From Pontimicrobium aquaticum (GTDB lineage: Bacteria; Bacteroidota; Bacteroidia; Flavobacteriales; Flavobacteriaceae), in assembly GCF_005047595.1 (NCBI RefSeq), contig NZ_SUPL01000005.1:124001-188000 (forward strand): a stretch of 64,000 bases of DNA, in the 5' to 3' direction. A program made the position numbers and the translations under genes. Numbering within the stretch: the first letter of the stretch is position 1; each line of letters begins with the position of its first letter. This document shows, one piece after another, positions 50,827-61,085 of this stretch. Under the pieces are notes generated by a model, which saw only the letters and a program-made list of their open reading frames with translations, did not search any database and was not told the origin of the DNA.

Positions 50827-51596
50827 CTAACAACAATTTCATCAAACCCTGAAGGGATTCTAAAAGGGAATCTTAAATCGGTATTTAATGATACGTATTT
50901 AAACTCCATATTGATTTTGGTTTCAAAGTTACCTTCCACAGCTATAATGTTTACATTTTTTGGTAATACTTGTTTGTTTACTTCTTGATAATCTTTATAA
51001 TCTATCTGCAACATTCGTTTATTTGAACTTTGTGCTATTTGTTGCGAATCCATTTTAAAATGCGATGGGTTTAGCAGCAAAAATATCTCAAGTAATTCAC
51101 TTTGTTTTTTTGGTTGAAGCAAGTACGATTTGTCAAAAACATCTGCTTCATAGCTATGAATACTTAAATCAAAGAGTGTTTCTCCAAGTAATAAGCTTTG
51201 CACTTTATAAAAATCTAGCTCTGTTCCTAATAAATCACTCAAAATAGAAAAATCACCATCAAAATAAGTATTGTCCAGTTTATTATAAAAGCTCACTTTT
51301 GTTGGTGTTATTTTAGCTCGAACAATTCCTAAAGTTGCACTTAACCAAATGGTCTTGTCTTTCTCCATTCTAAGGTTAATGGTGTGTGTCTGTTCTGCAT
51401 CACCTTGTTGATACTCTACTTTAACACGCGACTGTAGCGTTTTAAAATTAGCAAAAGACTTGGTATGCTCTTTTATTAATTGCCTTGAGGATAGTTTTTT
51501 GTCTAACTCTCCACTGGAAGTCACATGTCTTGTTGACTTACATCCAAAACTTACTAAAAGTAAGGCCGTTAATACTATGTAGGTTAATTTTTTCAT
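50823..51596 (-). CDS. DUF4292 lipoprotein
   Basis: This 257-residue lipoprotein has a good signal and lipobox (MKKLTYIVLTALLLVSFGC, Cys at about 19). The mature part looks like a beta-sheet domain of LolA/LolB-like type, with TLQSRVKVEYQQG, IWLSATLGIVRAKITPTKVSF and LDNTYFDGDFSIL typical of DUF4292. By resemblance it may carry lipid or lipoprotein, but that is inferred. It overlaps both neighbours by four bases (ATGA), so the three genes TPR, DUF4292 and EnvC are translationally coupled. Confidence 0.85.
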   Translation of the reverse strand: MKKLTYIVLTALLLVSFGCKSTRHVTSSGELDKKLSSRQLIKEHTKSFANFKTLQSRVKVEYQQGDAEQTHTINLRMEKDKTIWLSATLGIVRAKITPTKVSFYNKLDNTYFDGDFSILSDLLGTELDFYKVQSLLLGETLFDLSIHSYEADVFDKSYLLQPKKQSELLEIFLLLNPSHFKMDSQQIAQSSNKRMLQIDYKDYQEVNKQVLPKNVNIIAVEGNFETKINMEFKYVSLNTDLRFPFRIPSGFDEIVVR

Positions 51597-52954
51597 TGTT
51601 GTTTTGTAATACTTTCTGCTTTCTTAGAAAACGCGTTAGCTTTGGTTATATTATTAATCATTCTATAAGCTGTACTTAGCTGTTTATAGAAATCTATTTC
51701 CATTTGGTCGTTATCAATAACATAATCAACACCTATTTCAAGCGTCTCTATTGCATCTTTAGGACGATTTAAATGATTAAATGCTACACCATTTGCTAAA
51801 TAAATTATTGGTTGAGATGGAAAGACGTCTAGGGCTTTGGCTGCCAAATTAACTACTTTTTGGTGTTGTTTACTGTCTATATACAGTAAAATCACATTTT
51901 TTACGACCTCAAAATTTTCTGAATTTTTATTCAAAGCCATTTCGTAATGCTTTAAAGCCAATTCTTTATTTCCTTGTTGCAAATAATACTGTGCCAATTC
52001 TATATTAGATTTTCCATTGCTATCTCCTGAAACCATTGTTGTGACTTCTAATAAGTCGTTCTCATACTGGGGATTACTCTTTACAAAAGCAACAAAATCA
52101 TTTAAAACTTTAGTTTTAGCATCAGGTTTAATTTTTGCACTTGTAAGCACTATCTTCATTGAATTTATAGCCTCTTTAGGATTGTTGTCATCTAAATAAA
52201 ACTTATATAACGCTAAATGTACTGTATGAGAATTGGGTTTTTTATTTAAAAGCTCCTTTGCGGTATCAAATGCTTTTTCTTTATCGCCTAACTCACTGTA
52301 CCTATAAATTAGTCTTAAGTAAAGCGCCTCGTTATTTGGGTTATTTGCCACACGCTCCTCTAAGTTTTCTATGCGTTCTTTATCACCTCCTGTGGCATTA
52401 TAAATTTGATTACGCATAAAATCTCGCCTTTGTGAAACACCGTATTCTTTATCAAGTTCATCCAGGGTTTTTAAAGCTGCTTTATATTTTTTGTTTTTTA
52501 TGTAAAGAGATACTAAGTCTTCTTTATAATCAGGATGAAACTTAACTAATTGCTTTACTGTTTTAAGAGCTTTATCGTAATCGTCCATTTGATAATAGAC
52601 ATCGTATAGTGCGTCTAAAAACCATTCGTTTTCAGGTGCTTTTTTAATGGCATTTTTTAAAGCACCTTCAGCAGCTCCAAAGTTTTTAAGTTGTGTGTAA
52701 TTTTTTCCTAATTCAAAATAGATTACTGCCTTGGAATCGTCAAGCTCCAAGCATTTTTTCAATGACTCAATGGCTCTATTATAGTTTTCAATACCCTTTT
52801 GTTTTAAGGCTTCATAGAAGTGTTCCTGAAAGGTATCTTCAAAATTTCCTAAGTCATCTTCAACTGTTTTATTGAAATCGACTTGGGCAAATAAAGTTTG
52901 AGGAATAAAAATAATTCCGAGAATCAATAATAGTATTTGGGTTTTCAACGTCAT
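51593..52954 (-). CDS. Periplasmic tetratricopeptide repeat protein
   Basis: This 453-residue protein has a signal peptide (about 1-23) followed by about ten TPR-like repeats covering nearly the whole mature chain, for example NYNRAIESLKKCLELDDSKA, NFGAAEGALKNAIKKAPENE, DYDKALKTVKQLVKFHPDY, NKELALKHYEMALNKNSENF and RPKDAIETLEIGVDYV. TPR arrays form scaffolds for protein complexes. Its place in the flippase, dut, DUF4292, EnvC series suggests an envelope-assembly role. The family is common in flavobacteria but has no known partner that I can name. Confidence 0.88.
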   Translation of the reverse strand: MTLKTQILLLILGIIFIPQTLFAQVDFNKTVEDDLGNFEDTFQEHFYEALKQKGIENYNRAIESLKKCLELDDSKAVIYFELGKNYTQLKNFGAAEGALKNAIKKAPENEWFLDALYDVYYQMDDYDKALKTVKQLVKFHPDYKEDLVSLYIKNKKYKAALKTLDELDKEYGVSQRRDFMRNQIYNATGGDKERIENLEERVANNPNNEALYLRLIYRYSELGDKEKAFDTAKELLNKKPNSHTVHLALYKFYLDDNNPKEAINSMKIVLTSAKIKPDAKTKVLNDFVAFVKSNPQYENDLLEVTTMVSGDSNGKSNIELAQYYLQQGNKELALKHYEMALNKNSENFEVVKNVILLYIDSKQHQKVVNLAAKALDVFPSQPIIYLANGVAFNHLNRPKDAIETLEIGVDYVIDNDQMEIDFYKQLSTAYRMINNITKANAFSKKAESITKQQ

Positions 52955-53017
52955 TGTATCTGCCTCTAAATTACGTATTTTACAAGCTATTAGGGCTTAT
53001 TTAAGCTGTTTTTAACA

Positions 53018-53452
53018 TTATTTGGTTCCTGTGCTACCAAAGCCTCCTTCGCCTCTTTTGGTCTCGGAAAGCGCTTGTACTTCTTCCCAATCTGCACGTT
53101 CGTGTTTTGCAATAACTAATTGCGCAATGCGTTCACCATTTTGTATTACAAAGTCTTCATTAGATAAGTTTACAAGAATCACGCCAATTTCGCCTCTATA
53201 ATCTGCATCAATAGTTCCAGGAGCATTTAATACCGTTATTCCTTTTTTTGCTGCGAGGCCACTTCGTGGACGTACTTGTGCTTCAATACCAATTGGTAGT
53301 TCAATAAAAAGTCCTGTCCCTACTATGCTTCGTTCTAAAGGTTTTAGAATCCTAGATTCTGATAGGTTTGCACGCAAATCCATACCTGCTGAGGCAATGG
53401 TTTCGTAATGTGGTAAAGCGTGATTGGATTTGTTAATTATTTTTATAATCAT
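53018..53452 (-). CDS. dut: dUTP diphosphatase
   Basis: This 144-residue trimeric dUTPase hydrolyses dUTP to dUMP, keeping uracil out of DNA and supplying thymidylate synthesis. All five family motifs are visible: AGMDLRAN (I), [11 protein letters not shown] (II), [18 protein letters not shown] (III), [12 protein letters not shown] (IV), and the C-terminal P-loop-like [12 protein letters not shown] (V). It overlaps the flippase gene by four bases (ATGA). The TPR gene follows after 63 bases. Confidence 0.96.
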   Translation of the reverse strand: MIIKIINKSNHALPHYETIASAGMDLRANLSESRILKPLERSIVGTGLFIELPIGIEAQVRPRSGLAAKKGITVLNAPGTIDADYRGEIGVILVNLSNEDFVIQNGERIAQLVIAKHERADWEEVQALSETKRGEGGFGSTGTK

Positions 53453-54912
53453 ACTCTTCGTAATAATTGTTTAATTTCTTTTTCTTCTAAAGCGTAAGTG
53501 ACTCCCAAAAATACTAATAACAAAGGTATTCCTACTAAATAGTTTTCTCTAAAATAATAGAAAGAAATCACTGAAAACAAGATAGATACAAATAAATATA
53601 ACCCTATTTTTTTTAGATTATAAGGTATTGGGTAATATTTTCTACCAAAGTAATAAGATAATAGCATCATAACACTATAAGCAACTAAAGTAGCAATTGC
53701 AGAGGCTTTATAACTATACTCTTTTATAAAAAATATGTTGATAGCTAGGGTAATTATAGCTCCAAAAACTGAAATGTATGCGCCAAATTTTGTTCTGTCT
53801 GTTATTTTATACCAAACAGATAAATTATGGTAAATACCTAAACAAAAATTAGCCAGCAAGATTATTGGCACAATCCACATAGCTTCCCAATAGGCCTCGC
53901 CTCTTACTATATATACTTTTAGTACATCTGCAAATACCACCACACTCAATAAAATTACAGAACCAAATGCCACAAAAAGTTCCAAGATTTTGGCATAATT
54001 TTTTTGTGGGTTCTTGCTATTTGAATGACTAAAAAAGTATGGCTCAATACCTAATCTATAAGCTGTTGCGAATAAGGTCATAAACACAGCTATTTTATAA
54101 CATGCTGAGTACATACCAATATCTGTTTCGGCAACATCTGCTGGAAGTATTTCTTTTAATAGTATTCTATCAAATGTTTCGTTTATTGAGAAAGCTACAC
54201 CTGCAATAAGCACAGGAAACGCATAACGAAACATGGTTTTCCATAATTGCGAATTAAACACATATTTAATCTTACTGTAAAAAGGCAACATTAACGCCAA
54301 GGTTACGGCACTTGCAATAAGATTGGCTATGAAAATATAACTGATCTCAAAATCTGGCTTATAAATACTATCAAAAATTGAAGCTTGAGAGGCCAAATCT
54401 TTTAAGGTTAGTAAAAAGAACAAATTCAATCCTAAGTTAATTGCAACATTTAGAATTTTAATAATTGCATAGCGTTTAGGTTTTTCATTGGCTCTTAACC
54501 ATGCAAATGGAATAATTACCAAGGCGTCTAGTAATAAAATCCAAATAACAAGGTTGATGTATTTTACATCAATATTAATGAATGAAGCTATCTGGTTTTG
54601 AAAAACTAATGCAAAGGCGAAAAAGCCTAAAGAAGAAATAATTATAGAAATTGCCGAAGTCCCAACTACTTGATTTTTATCTTCTTCTTTATTGAAAAAT
54701 CTAAAAAACGCGGTTTCCATACCATAGGCTAAAACCACATTAAATATTACAAAATAAGAAAAAATGACTGATACTTCTCCGTATTCGGCTACTGAGGTTA
54801 ATACACCTTCAGTTGTGTACAATGGAACCAACAAAAAGCTAAGCATCCTTGGTAAAACGGTTGCTAATCCATAAATAAATGTTTGCTTAAAGAGTTTTTG
54901 AAATGCGCTCAA
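53449..54912 (-). CDS. Polysaccharide flippase (MOP/Wzx-like)
   Basis: This 487-residue protein has about 14 hydrophobic helices of the MOP exporter superfamily and begins [20 protein letters not shown], as flavobacterial lipopolysaccharide-biosynthesis flippases do. It would move undecaprenyl-linked sugars across the inner membrane. The start codon appears to be TTG: no ATG exists near the conserved N-terminus, and TTG-AGC-GCA-TTT gives MSAF. It overlaps dut by four bases. No glycosyltransferase is adjacent, so the substrate lipid is unknown. It could also act on lipid II (MurJ-like). Confidence 0.88.
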   Translation of the reverse strand: MSAFQKLFKQTFIYGLATVLPRMLSFLLVPLYTTEGVLTSVAEYGEVSVIFSYFVIFNVVLAYGMETAFFRFFNKEEDKNQVVGTSAISIIISSLGFFAFALVFQNQIASFINIDVKYINLVIWILLLDALVIIPFAWLRANEKPKRYAIIKILNVAINLGLNLFFLLTLKDLASQASIFDSIYKPDFEISYIFIANLIASAVTLALMLPFYSKIKYVFNSQLWKTMFRYAFPVLIAGVAFSINETFDRILLKEILPADVAETDIGMYSACYKIAVFMTLFATAYRLGIEPYFFSHSNSKNPQKNYAKILELFVAFGSVILLSVVVFADVLKVYIVRGEAYWEAMWIVPIILLANFCLGIYHNLSVWYKITDRTKFGAYISVFGAIITLAINIFFIKEYSYKASAIATLVAYSVMMLLSYYFGRKYYPIPYNLKKIGLYLFVSILFSVISFYYFRENYLVGIPLLLVFLGVTYALEEKEIKQLLRRV

Positions 54913-54965
54913 AAGTTGGGTTTTAACGTAGCTAAATGTACGTTATTAGTAAACGTTTTGCAACA

Positions 54966-55478
54966 TTAGTTATTATTTGATGCTGGAGACATTGGAACGT
55001 CTATTGAGTGTATTTCTCTTACATTAGTCAATTTATAATACTTTGTTTTTCCATTAACTTTATAGCTGATTACACACTCATTATGCTTTAATTCAAACGG
55101 AATTTTTATGGGTTTTTGTGGGATTTTATTTCCATACTCCGCTTTAGAGTCACTACTCATAACAATATCTCGAGAGTAGTTAGGAGGAGATTGAAAGCTT
55201 CCTATATATTGCGTTTCATTATTAGGATTTATTTTAAGCTTTGTCACTTTTCCTCTAAAGAAAACACTATCTGGTTGGAATTCTAAATCTTTTATTTCAA
55301 TAAAAATATCTAATCCTGAAGGACCTTCAGCAACACCAGAAACCCATTGTTTACAGTAAACATCCCCAAAAGTTGTTGGTGCTTCCTTTTGAAATTTTTG
55401 TGCACTAGAGCATTGAGAAAAACTAGACATAATAACCGTAAGTGATACTAGTTTAAAGATGTGCTTCATCATTTTCAT
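54966..55478 (-). CDS. Hypothetical lipoprotein
   Basis: This lipoprotein of about 170 residues has a signal ending SSFSQCSSAQ (Cys at about 23). An upstream TTG would add two residues; I chose ATG. The mature domain is a compact beta-rich unit containing FGDVYCKQWVSGVAEGPSG and PKLNPNNETQYIGSF-like segments. Two cysteines (GDVYCK and KHNECVI) may form a disulfide. I do not recognise the family. It lies between the ATP synthase terminator and the flippase on the same strand, with 53 bases to the flippase. Confidence 0.78.
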   Translation of the reverse strand: MKMMKHIFKLVSLTVIMSSFSQCSSAQKFQKEAPTTFGDVYCKQWVSGVAEGPSGLDIFIEIKDLEFQPDSVFFRGKVTKLKINPNNETQYIGSFQSPPNYSRDIVMSSDSKAEYGNKIPQKPIKIPFELKHNECVISYKVNGKTKYYKLTNVREIHSIDVPMSPASNNN

Positions 55479-55524
55479 TATCAAAATATTTATTATAAAG
55501 ATACTAAAACAATAACTGCGCCAT

Positions 55525-55549
55525 AAAAAAGCCTCACTTTAAGTGAGGC
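55525..55549 (-). terminator. Terminator of the ATP synthase operon
   Basis: On the minus strand GCCTCAC, loop TTAAA, GTGAGGC is followed by TTTTTT. It lies 46 bases after the atpG stop codon. Confidence 0.88.
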
Positions 55550-55564
55550 TTTATATTATTATAT

Positions 55565-55592
55565 AGATTCTTCGCTTACGCTTAGAATAACA
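55565..55592. repeat. Half copy of the dispersed palindromic repeat
   Basis: AGATTCTTCGCTTACGCTTAGAATAACA resembles one arm of the element at 25149-25218 (TTCTTCACTACGTTCAGAATGACA). It lies two bases beyond the atpG stop codon. The opposite arm is not present. Confidence 0.5.
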
Positions 55593-55594
55593 TT

Positions 55595-56455
55595 TTAGTT
55601 ATTTAAAGCTTCAGCACCACCAACAATCTCTAGAATTTCATTGGTAATAGCCGCTTGACGCGCTTTATTATAAGTTAACTTTAATTGGTCTCTTAATTCC
55701 GTTGCATTATCTGTTGCTTTATGCATAGCAGTCATACGAGCACCATGTTCGCTAGCAAAACTATCTCTAATAGATTTGTACAACTGCGTTTTTAATGACT
55801 TAGGTATTAAAGTTTCTACAATCTCTACTTTTGAAGGCTCAAAAATGTAGTCTTGATTGTTGTTTGAGCTTCCTTCTATTGGTACAATTGGTAAAAACTG
55901 CTCTGTCATTACAATTTGTGTTGCAGCATTTTTAAACTTGTTATAAACGATTTCTATTTTATCGTACTCGCCTTCAACAAACTTATCCATTAACATTTGT
56001 GCAATGTTCGCTACATTATCGAAGGTTAAATCGTCAAATACATCACTGTTATTAGCAATTACTTTATTTGTCTTCTTAAACGCATCGTTAGCTTTCTTTC
56101 CAATTGCAACAAAAGATACTTCTTGATTAGTGTACTTCTCAGTAGCTAACTTACTTACTTCTTTTATAATGTTTGAATTGAATGCACCACACAATCCTCT
56201 GTTAGACGTTATAGCTACGATAAGAACTTTATTTACCTCTCGTTGTGTAGCGTATTTACTCCCAGAATCTGCATCTAAAGTTCCACTAAGGTTTTGTAAA
56301 AGCTCAGTTAACTTATTAGCATAAGGACGCATTGCAGTAATTGCATCTTGTGCTTTCTTTAACTTTGCAGCCGATACCATTTTCATGGCACTAGTAATCT
56401 GCATCGTTGAAGACACCGATGAAATTCTGTTACGTATTTCTTTTAAGTTTGCCAT
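55595..56455 (-). CDS. atpG: ATP synthase gamma subunit
   Basis: This 286-residue subunit is the rotating shaft of F1. The N-terminal helix (MANLKEIRNRISSVSSTMQITSAMKMVSAAKL) and C-terminal helix (TELRDQLKLTYNKARQAAITNEILEIVGGAEAL) are those of the gamma coiled coil, and ITSNRGLCGAFNSNI is the family signature. The length is normal. It closes the operon atpB-E-F-H-A-G on the minus strand, before a terminator. The beta and epsilon subunits (atpD, atpC) are not here. Confidence 0.97.
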   Translation of the reverse strand: MANLKEIRNRISSVSSTMQITSAMKMVSAAKLKKAQDAITAMRPYANKLTELLQNLSGTLDADSGSKYATQREVNKVLIVAITSNRGLCGAFNSNIIKEVSKLATEKYTNQEVSFVAIGKKANDAFKKTNKVIANNSDVFDDLTFDNVANIAQMLMDKFVEGEYDKIEIVYNKFKNAATQIVMTEQFLPIVPIEGSSNNNQDYIFEPSKVEIVETLIPKSLKTQLYKSIRDSFASEHGARMTAMHKATDNATELRDQLKLTYNKARQAAITNEILEIVGGAEALNN

Positions 56456-56527
56456 ATATGTTAGTGTTTAGTAATGAGTAATTAGTAGTGAGACAATCTT
56501 ATCTCACTACTCAATACTAAATTCTAT

Positions 56528-58108
56528 TTATGCTTTATACTTTGCTGATAAGTCTTTAGCTACATTTGATAATGTATCTGTTACCTCATCAGTTAATTTT
56601 CCTGATTTTAAAGTATTTAGAACATCTGCGTGTTTTGCTCTTAAGAACTCTAAATAATCTCTTTCAAATTCTTTTACTTTCTCTACAGGAACGTCTCTTA
56701 ATAAGTTTTTAGATCCTGCATAAATAATAGCAATTTGATCTTCAACTGTAAACGGATCGTTTTGAGCTTGCTTTAAGATCTCCACGTTACGTTTTCCTTT
56801 TTCAATAACGTTTAATGTTGCCGCATCAAGGTCTGAACCAAATTTAGCGAATGCTTCCAATTCACGGAATTGCGCTTGATCCAGCTTTAAAGTACCTGCT
56901 ACCTTTTTCATCGACTTAATCTGAGCATTACCACCAACACGAGATACAGAAATACCTACGTTAATAGCTGGACGCACACCAGAGTTAAATAAATCTGACT
57001 CTAAGAAAATCTGCCCATCAGTAATCGAAATTACGTTAGTTGGAATATATGCTGATACATCACCTGCTTGCGTTTCAATAATTGGTAATGCCGTTAAAGA
57101 ACCTCCACCTTTTACCATTGGTTTTAAAGAATCTGGAAGGTCGTTCATTTCTTTAGCAATCGCATCATCATTAATTACTTTTGCAGAACGCTCTAATAAA
57201 CGCGAGTGTAAGTAGAACACGTCTCCAGGATACGCCTCACGTCCTGGTGGACGACGTAATAATAATGAGATCTCACGATAAGCAACCGCTTGCTTAGATA
57301 AATCATCATAGATAATTAAAGCTGGACGACCAGTATCTCTGAAATACTCTCCAATAGAAGCTCCAGCGAAAGGTGCATAAACCTGCATTGCTGCAGGATC
57401 TGATGCGTTTGCAGCTACAATAGTTGTATAAGCAAGTGCTCCTTTTTCTTCTAATACTTTAGCAATGTTTGCTACAGTAGATGCTTTTTGCCCTACTGCA
57501 ACATATATACAATATACAGGCTCACCTGCATCGTAAAATTCTTTTTGATTTAAGATGGTGTCAATACAAACGGTTGTTTTTCCAGTTTGTCTGTCTCCAA
57601 TAACAAGTTCACGTTGTCCACGACCTACAGGAATCATTGCATCGATAGACTTAATACCTGTTTGTAATGGCTCAGTTACTGGCTCACGGTAAATAACACC
57701 AGGTGCTTTTCGCTCTAGTGGCATTTGGTATGTATCTCCAGAGATAGGTCCTTTACCATCGATAGGTGCTCCTAAGGTATCAACAACACGACCAACAATA
57801 CCTTCACCTACATTAATAGATGCGATACGACCAGTACGTTTAACTGTAGAACCTTCAGCAACTGCTTTAGAGTGTCCTAATAATACAATACCTACGTTAT
57901 CTTCTTCAAGGTTAAGTACAATTCCTTCTAAACCTCCATCAAATTCTACTAGCTCACCATACTGAGCGTTTGAAAGTCCATATGCACGTACAATACCATC
58001 ACCAACAGTTAATACTGTTCCTACTTCATCTAAAGATGCTGTAGCCTCAAATCCTGCTAGTTGTTGTTTTAAGATTGCTGATACTTCAGCTGGTTTTACT
58101 TCTGCCAT
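56528..58108 (-). CDS. atpA: ATP synthase alpha subunit
   Basis: This 526-residue non-catalytic nucleotide-binding subunit of F1 has the P-loop GDRQTGKTT (about 173-181), [28 protein letters not shown] and the conserved [21 protein letters not shown] (about 375-395, with the arginine finger region). The length is normal; all blocks are intact. The start codon follows atpH by 27 bases. It cannot make ATP without AtpD, which must be encoded elsewhere. Confidence 0.98.
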   Translation of the reverse strand: MAEVKPAEVSAILKQQLAGFEATASLDEVGTVLTVGDGIVRAYGLSNAQYGELVEFDGGLEGIVLNLEEDNVGIVLLGHSKAVAEGSTVKRTGRIASINVGEGIVGRVVDTLGAPIDGKGPISGDTYQMPLERKAPGVIYREPVTEPLQTGIKSIDAMIPVGRGQRELVIGDRQTGKTTVCIDTILNQKEFYDAGEPVYCIYVAVGQKASTVANIAKVLEEKGALAYTTIVAANASDPAAMQVYAPFAGASIGEYFRDTGRPALIIYDDLSKQAVAYREISLLLRRPPGREAYPGDVFYLHSRLLERSAKVINDDAIAKEMNDLPDSLKPMVKGGGSLTALPIIETQAGDVSAYIPTNVISITDGQIFLESDLFNSGVRPAINVGISVSRVGGNAQIKSMKKVAGTLKLDQAQFRELEAFAKFGSDLDAATLNVIEKGKRNVEILKQAQNDPFTVEDQIAIIYAGSKNLLRDVPVEKVKEFERDYLEFLRAKHADVLNTLKSGKLTDEVTDTLSNVAKDLSAKYKA

Positions 58109-58135
58109 CTTATTATTTGTTTAGATAAAAATATC

Positions 58136-58672
58136 TTAGTTTAATGTAAATTCTCTTTTTAACTTATTTAATTTGTTAGAAACGCTAGCGTCATATTGCT
58201 TGTCTCCAACACGCAAAATGAAACCACCTAAAATGCTTTCATCTACTGTATTTTCTAACTCTACTGCTTTACTAGTAAGCTCTTTTACTTTTGCAAGAAC
58301 TTTTAGTTCTAAATCGTCGGTCATAGGAATTGCAGTTGTTACTTCTGCTATTTGTTTTCCGTTTAACTCATCAAACAATTGATTATATTTTGATGCAACA
58401 TCACCTAAAATGTCTATTCTTTTGTTAGACATTAATAAAGTGAATACTTCTGAGCTAATACTATTTATATTTGGGAAAATTTGAGTCAATGCTATTTTCT
58501 TTGCTTCCGATTTAACGATCGCGTTTTTTAGCATCTGACTTAATTCTAAATTATCTTCAATAGTAGCTGCAATTAACTTCATGTCGTTATTTACAGCGTC
58601 TGCTGCTTGTTGGTCACTAGCTAAACTAAGTATTGCTTTTGCGTAACGTATTGCTGCTCTTGTTCCTGCCAT
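58136..58672 (-). CDS. atpH: ATP synthase delta subunit
   Basis: This 178-residue OSCP-type subunit links F1 to the peripheral stalk. It begins GTRAAIRYAKAILSLA and ends with the typical ESILGGFILRVGDKQYDASVSNKLNKLKREF. The length is standard. It lies between atpF (six-base gap) and atpA. Confidence 0.95.
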   Translation of the reverse strand: MAGTRAAIRYAKAILSLASDQQAADAVNNDMKLIAATIEDNLELSQMLKNAIVKSEAKKIALTQIFPNINSISSEVFTLLMSNKRIDILGDVASKYNQLFDELNGKQIAEVTTAIPMTDDLELKVLAKVKELTSKAVELENTVDESILGGFILRVGDKQYDASVSNKLNKLKREFTLN

Positions 58673-58678
58673 CTAACT

Positions 58679-59179
58679 CTAGTTTAAAGTTGCTTCACCT
58701 AACATAGACTCTACTAGCTTTACTTGCTTGTCTTTATTAGATAATTCGTCACGAACTACCTTTTCTGCAATCTCAATTGATAAATTAGCTACTTGCGACT
58801 TTAATTCGGTAATAGCAGCTTTCTTTTCTGTTTCAATAGATGCTTGCGCTTGTGCTATTAGCTTTCCTGCTTCTTCTCTAGCCTCTTCTTTAGCATCGTC
58901 AATCATTTTATTTTTGATGTCACGAGCTTCTTTAAGCATCGCTTCACGTTCTGCTCTTGCTTCCTTTATAAGCTTTTCGTTATCAGCCTGAAGATTTTGC
59001 ATTTCTAATTTTGCTTTTTCAGCAGAATCTAATGCTCTTTTAATACCTTCTTCTCTATCGTTTACTGAATCTAAAATTGGTTTCCAAGCAAATTTCTTTA
59101 ATAAGAAAACTAATGCTATAAATAAAACAGCTTGCCAAAAAAACAATCCTAACGAAAACTCTTCAAGTAACTTTTCCAT
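58679..59179 (-). CDS. atpF: ATP synthase b subunit
   Basis: This 166-residue peripheral-stalk subunit has one transmembrane helix (about 10-28, GLFFWQAVLFIALVFLLKKF) followed by a long charged helix rich in A/E/K/R (KRALDSAEKAKLEMQNLQAD, MLKEARDIKNKMIDDAKEEA). It shows the expected layout and length. It is 85 bases downstream of atpE. Confidence 0.96.
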   Translation of the reverse strand: MEKLLEEFSLGLFFWQAVLFIALVFLLKKFAWKPILDSVNDREEGIKRALDSAEKAKLEMQNLQADNEKLIKEARAEREAMLKEARDIKNKMIDDAKEEAREEAGKLIAQAQASIETEKKAAITELKSQVANLSIEIAEKVVRDELSNKDKQVKLVESMLGEATLN

Positions 59180-59264
59180 AATTATAAGTTATAATAAAAT
59201 AATTTCTGTTTAATTTAAAAGAACAGCTATAACCAACCGCTATAGCTGTTTCTTCTTTGTGTTG

Positions 59265-59474
<210 letters not shown>

Positions 59475-59490
59475 TTAAACATTCAATTTA

Positions 59491-60582
59491 TTAATGTGCT
59501 TCATGGTCATGCTCTTCTACTGCCGAACCAAAATATAAGGCCGATAGCATTGTAAAGATATATGCTTGAAGTGCTGCTACCAATAACTCAAGGATTCCGA
59601 TAACGAAAGCAAGAGCAAATGATAGTGGTGTCCCAATCCAGTTTTTGAATATAAACATCATTCCTATTAAACTCATCATTACGATATGACCCGCTGTAAT
59701 GTTTGCATACAAACGAATCATTAATGAGAAAGGTTTAATAAACGTACCTAACAACTCAATTGGTGCTAATATAATTTTCATTGGAACTGGAACTCCTGGC
59801 ATCCAGAAGATATGTTTCCAATAATCTTTTTTTGCTGTAAATGTTGTGATTAAATAGGTGATGATTGCTAAACAAAAGGTAACGGCAATGTTATTCGTTA
59901 CGTTCATACCTATTGGTGTTAATCCAAATAAGTTTACAATCCACACAAAAAAGAATACAGTTAATAAATAACTCATATATCTTTTGTAATTTTTTTCTCC
60001 AATGTTTGGTCGTGCTATATCATCACGAATATATAGTACTATTGGCTCTAATAAGCGCCCCATACCTTTTGGCAAGTTTCTATTTTTTTGATACGCAGAT
60101 GCCATTTTTTTAAACATAAAGAACATAATTAAAAACACCATCATAATCATGGTTACATTCTTTGTGATTGAAAAATCTAAAGGCTTTTCGTTAGTAGCGT
60201 GGTGATCTGCATCTTCAATAATTTCACCATTTAACCCATCTACTTTGTATATTTTAGAGTGGTGTACTTTGTAATAATTACCACCTACTTCAGCTACCGC
60301 TTCACCGTGATGAAACTTAGATGATGAAAACACTTTTAAGCCATTATCCCAAATTATTACAGGTAATGGAAACCCAAAGTATTTATGTTCTCCAGAATCT
60401 GTTGTCCACGAGAATAACGTAAAATCGTAAGAGTCCTGTAAGTGGTGTTGAATATATTCCTTTATTTCGGTTTCTTTATCAGTTCCTGATTCACTGCTTG
60501 AACCTCCTTCAGCTCCATATGAGACAAAAGTTATTAAAAGTAATAATAGTGTAATTGGTTTTAAAGATATTTTTCTTCGCAT
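59491..60582 (-). CDS. atpB: ATP synthase a subunit with long periplasmic N-terminal extension
   Basis: This 363-residue subunit carries the proton half-channels of Fo. It has a signal-like N-terminus (RRKISLKPITLLLLLITFVS) and about 130 residues of extra-membrane sequence before the first true helix at about 145. Five to six helices follow. The essential Arg lies in SLMIRLYANITAGH (about 290). The extension (EYIQHHLQDSYDFTLFSW) is characteristic of Bacteroidota AtpB. A promoter with TACCTTTG stands 35 bases upstream, so the operon may start here. Confidence 0.95.
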   Translation of the reverse strand: MRRKISLKPITLLLLLITFVSYGAEGGSSSESGTDKETEIKEYIQHHLQDSYDFTLFSWTTDSGEHKYFGFPLPVIIWDNGLKVFSSSKFHHGEAVAEVGGNYYKVHHSKIYKVDGLNGEIIEDADHHATNEKPLDFSITKNVTMIMMVFLIMFFMFKKMASAYQKNRNLPKGMGRLLEPIVLYIRDDIARPNIGEKNYKRYMSYLLTVFFFVWIVNLFGLTPIGMNVTNNIAVTFCLAIITYLITTFTAKKDYWKHIFWMPGVPVPMKIILAPIELLGTFIKPFSLMIRLYANITAGHIVMMSLIGMMFIFKNWIGTPLSFALAFVIGILELLVAALQAYIFTMLSALYFGSAVEEHDHEAH

Positions 60583-60616
60583 ATCACTCTATATAATAGT
60601 GGCTTAAAAATCGCTG

Positions 60617-60650
60617 CAAAGGTATGTTTTTATCTCAAAAACAAAAACAA
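60617..60650 (-). promoter_or_regulatory. Promoter of the atpB operon
   Basis: The minus strand reads TACCTTTG at 60624-60617, an exact TAnnTTTG box 35 bases upstream of atpB. TTG triplets at 60644-60642 and 60650-60648 give -33 spacings of 17 and 23 bases. The AtpI-like gene stops upstream, so this separates the accessory genes from atpB-G. Confidence 0.62.
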
Positions 60651-60686
60651 TTTTTCACTTTATTTTTATGATTGAATTTAATGATT

Positions 60687-61085
60687 TTAGGATGCTGGTG
60701 AATCTAATTTATTTAGAAATTTAGAAAGTGTGATGGTTTCTAAAATTAAAGATAAACCATAAGGTAAAAAAAAGGCAAAAAACTCTAATGTTTCGACATC
60801 TCCATCAAGATTATAGTAAGGATAAAAAACAAAAAAAAAAACAAAAAACTTTAAGGCACTTCCTGCCATAAATAAAAACCCTAATTGGCTTTTATATTTT
60901 TCTTTTAATAAATATAGTACTGTTACTATAACAATTGCTAAAGTTGCATTTATAGCATAAGATAAGATAATTTTATTGTCTAATAATGGAAGGCTCAAGT
61001 AGTTAAGTAAAAAGAGGTGTAACGCAAAAACACTTCCTAAAACTAAAACTGTAAGAATAACAAAACGAACTATGGTATTATTCAT
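60687..61085 (-). CDS. Small membrane protein next to ATP synthase (DUF6168-like, AtpI analogue)
   Basis: This 132-residue protein has four hydrophobic helices (about 7-28, 38-58, 66-85 and 98-118). It sits where atpI usually stands, between the AtpZ-like protein and atpB, and overlaps the AtpZ gene by four bases. Flavobacterial relatives are annotated as DUF6168, I believe. I infer a role in Fo c-ring assembly or cation handling, by position only. The sequence has no motif that proves it. Confidence 0.75.
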   Translation of the reverse strand: MNNTIVRFVILTVLVLGSVFALHLFLLNYLSLPLLDNKIILSYAINATLAIVIVTVLYLLKEKYKSQLGFLFMAGSALKFFVFFFVFYPYYNLDGDVETLEFFAFFLPYGLSLILETITLSKFLNKLDSPAS

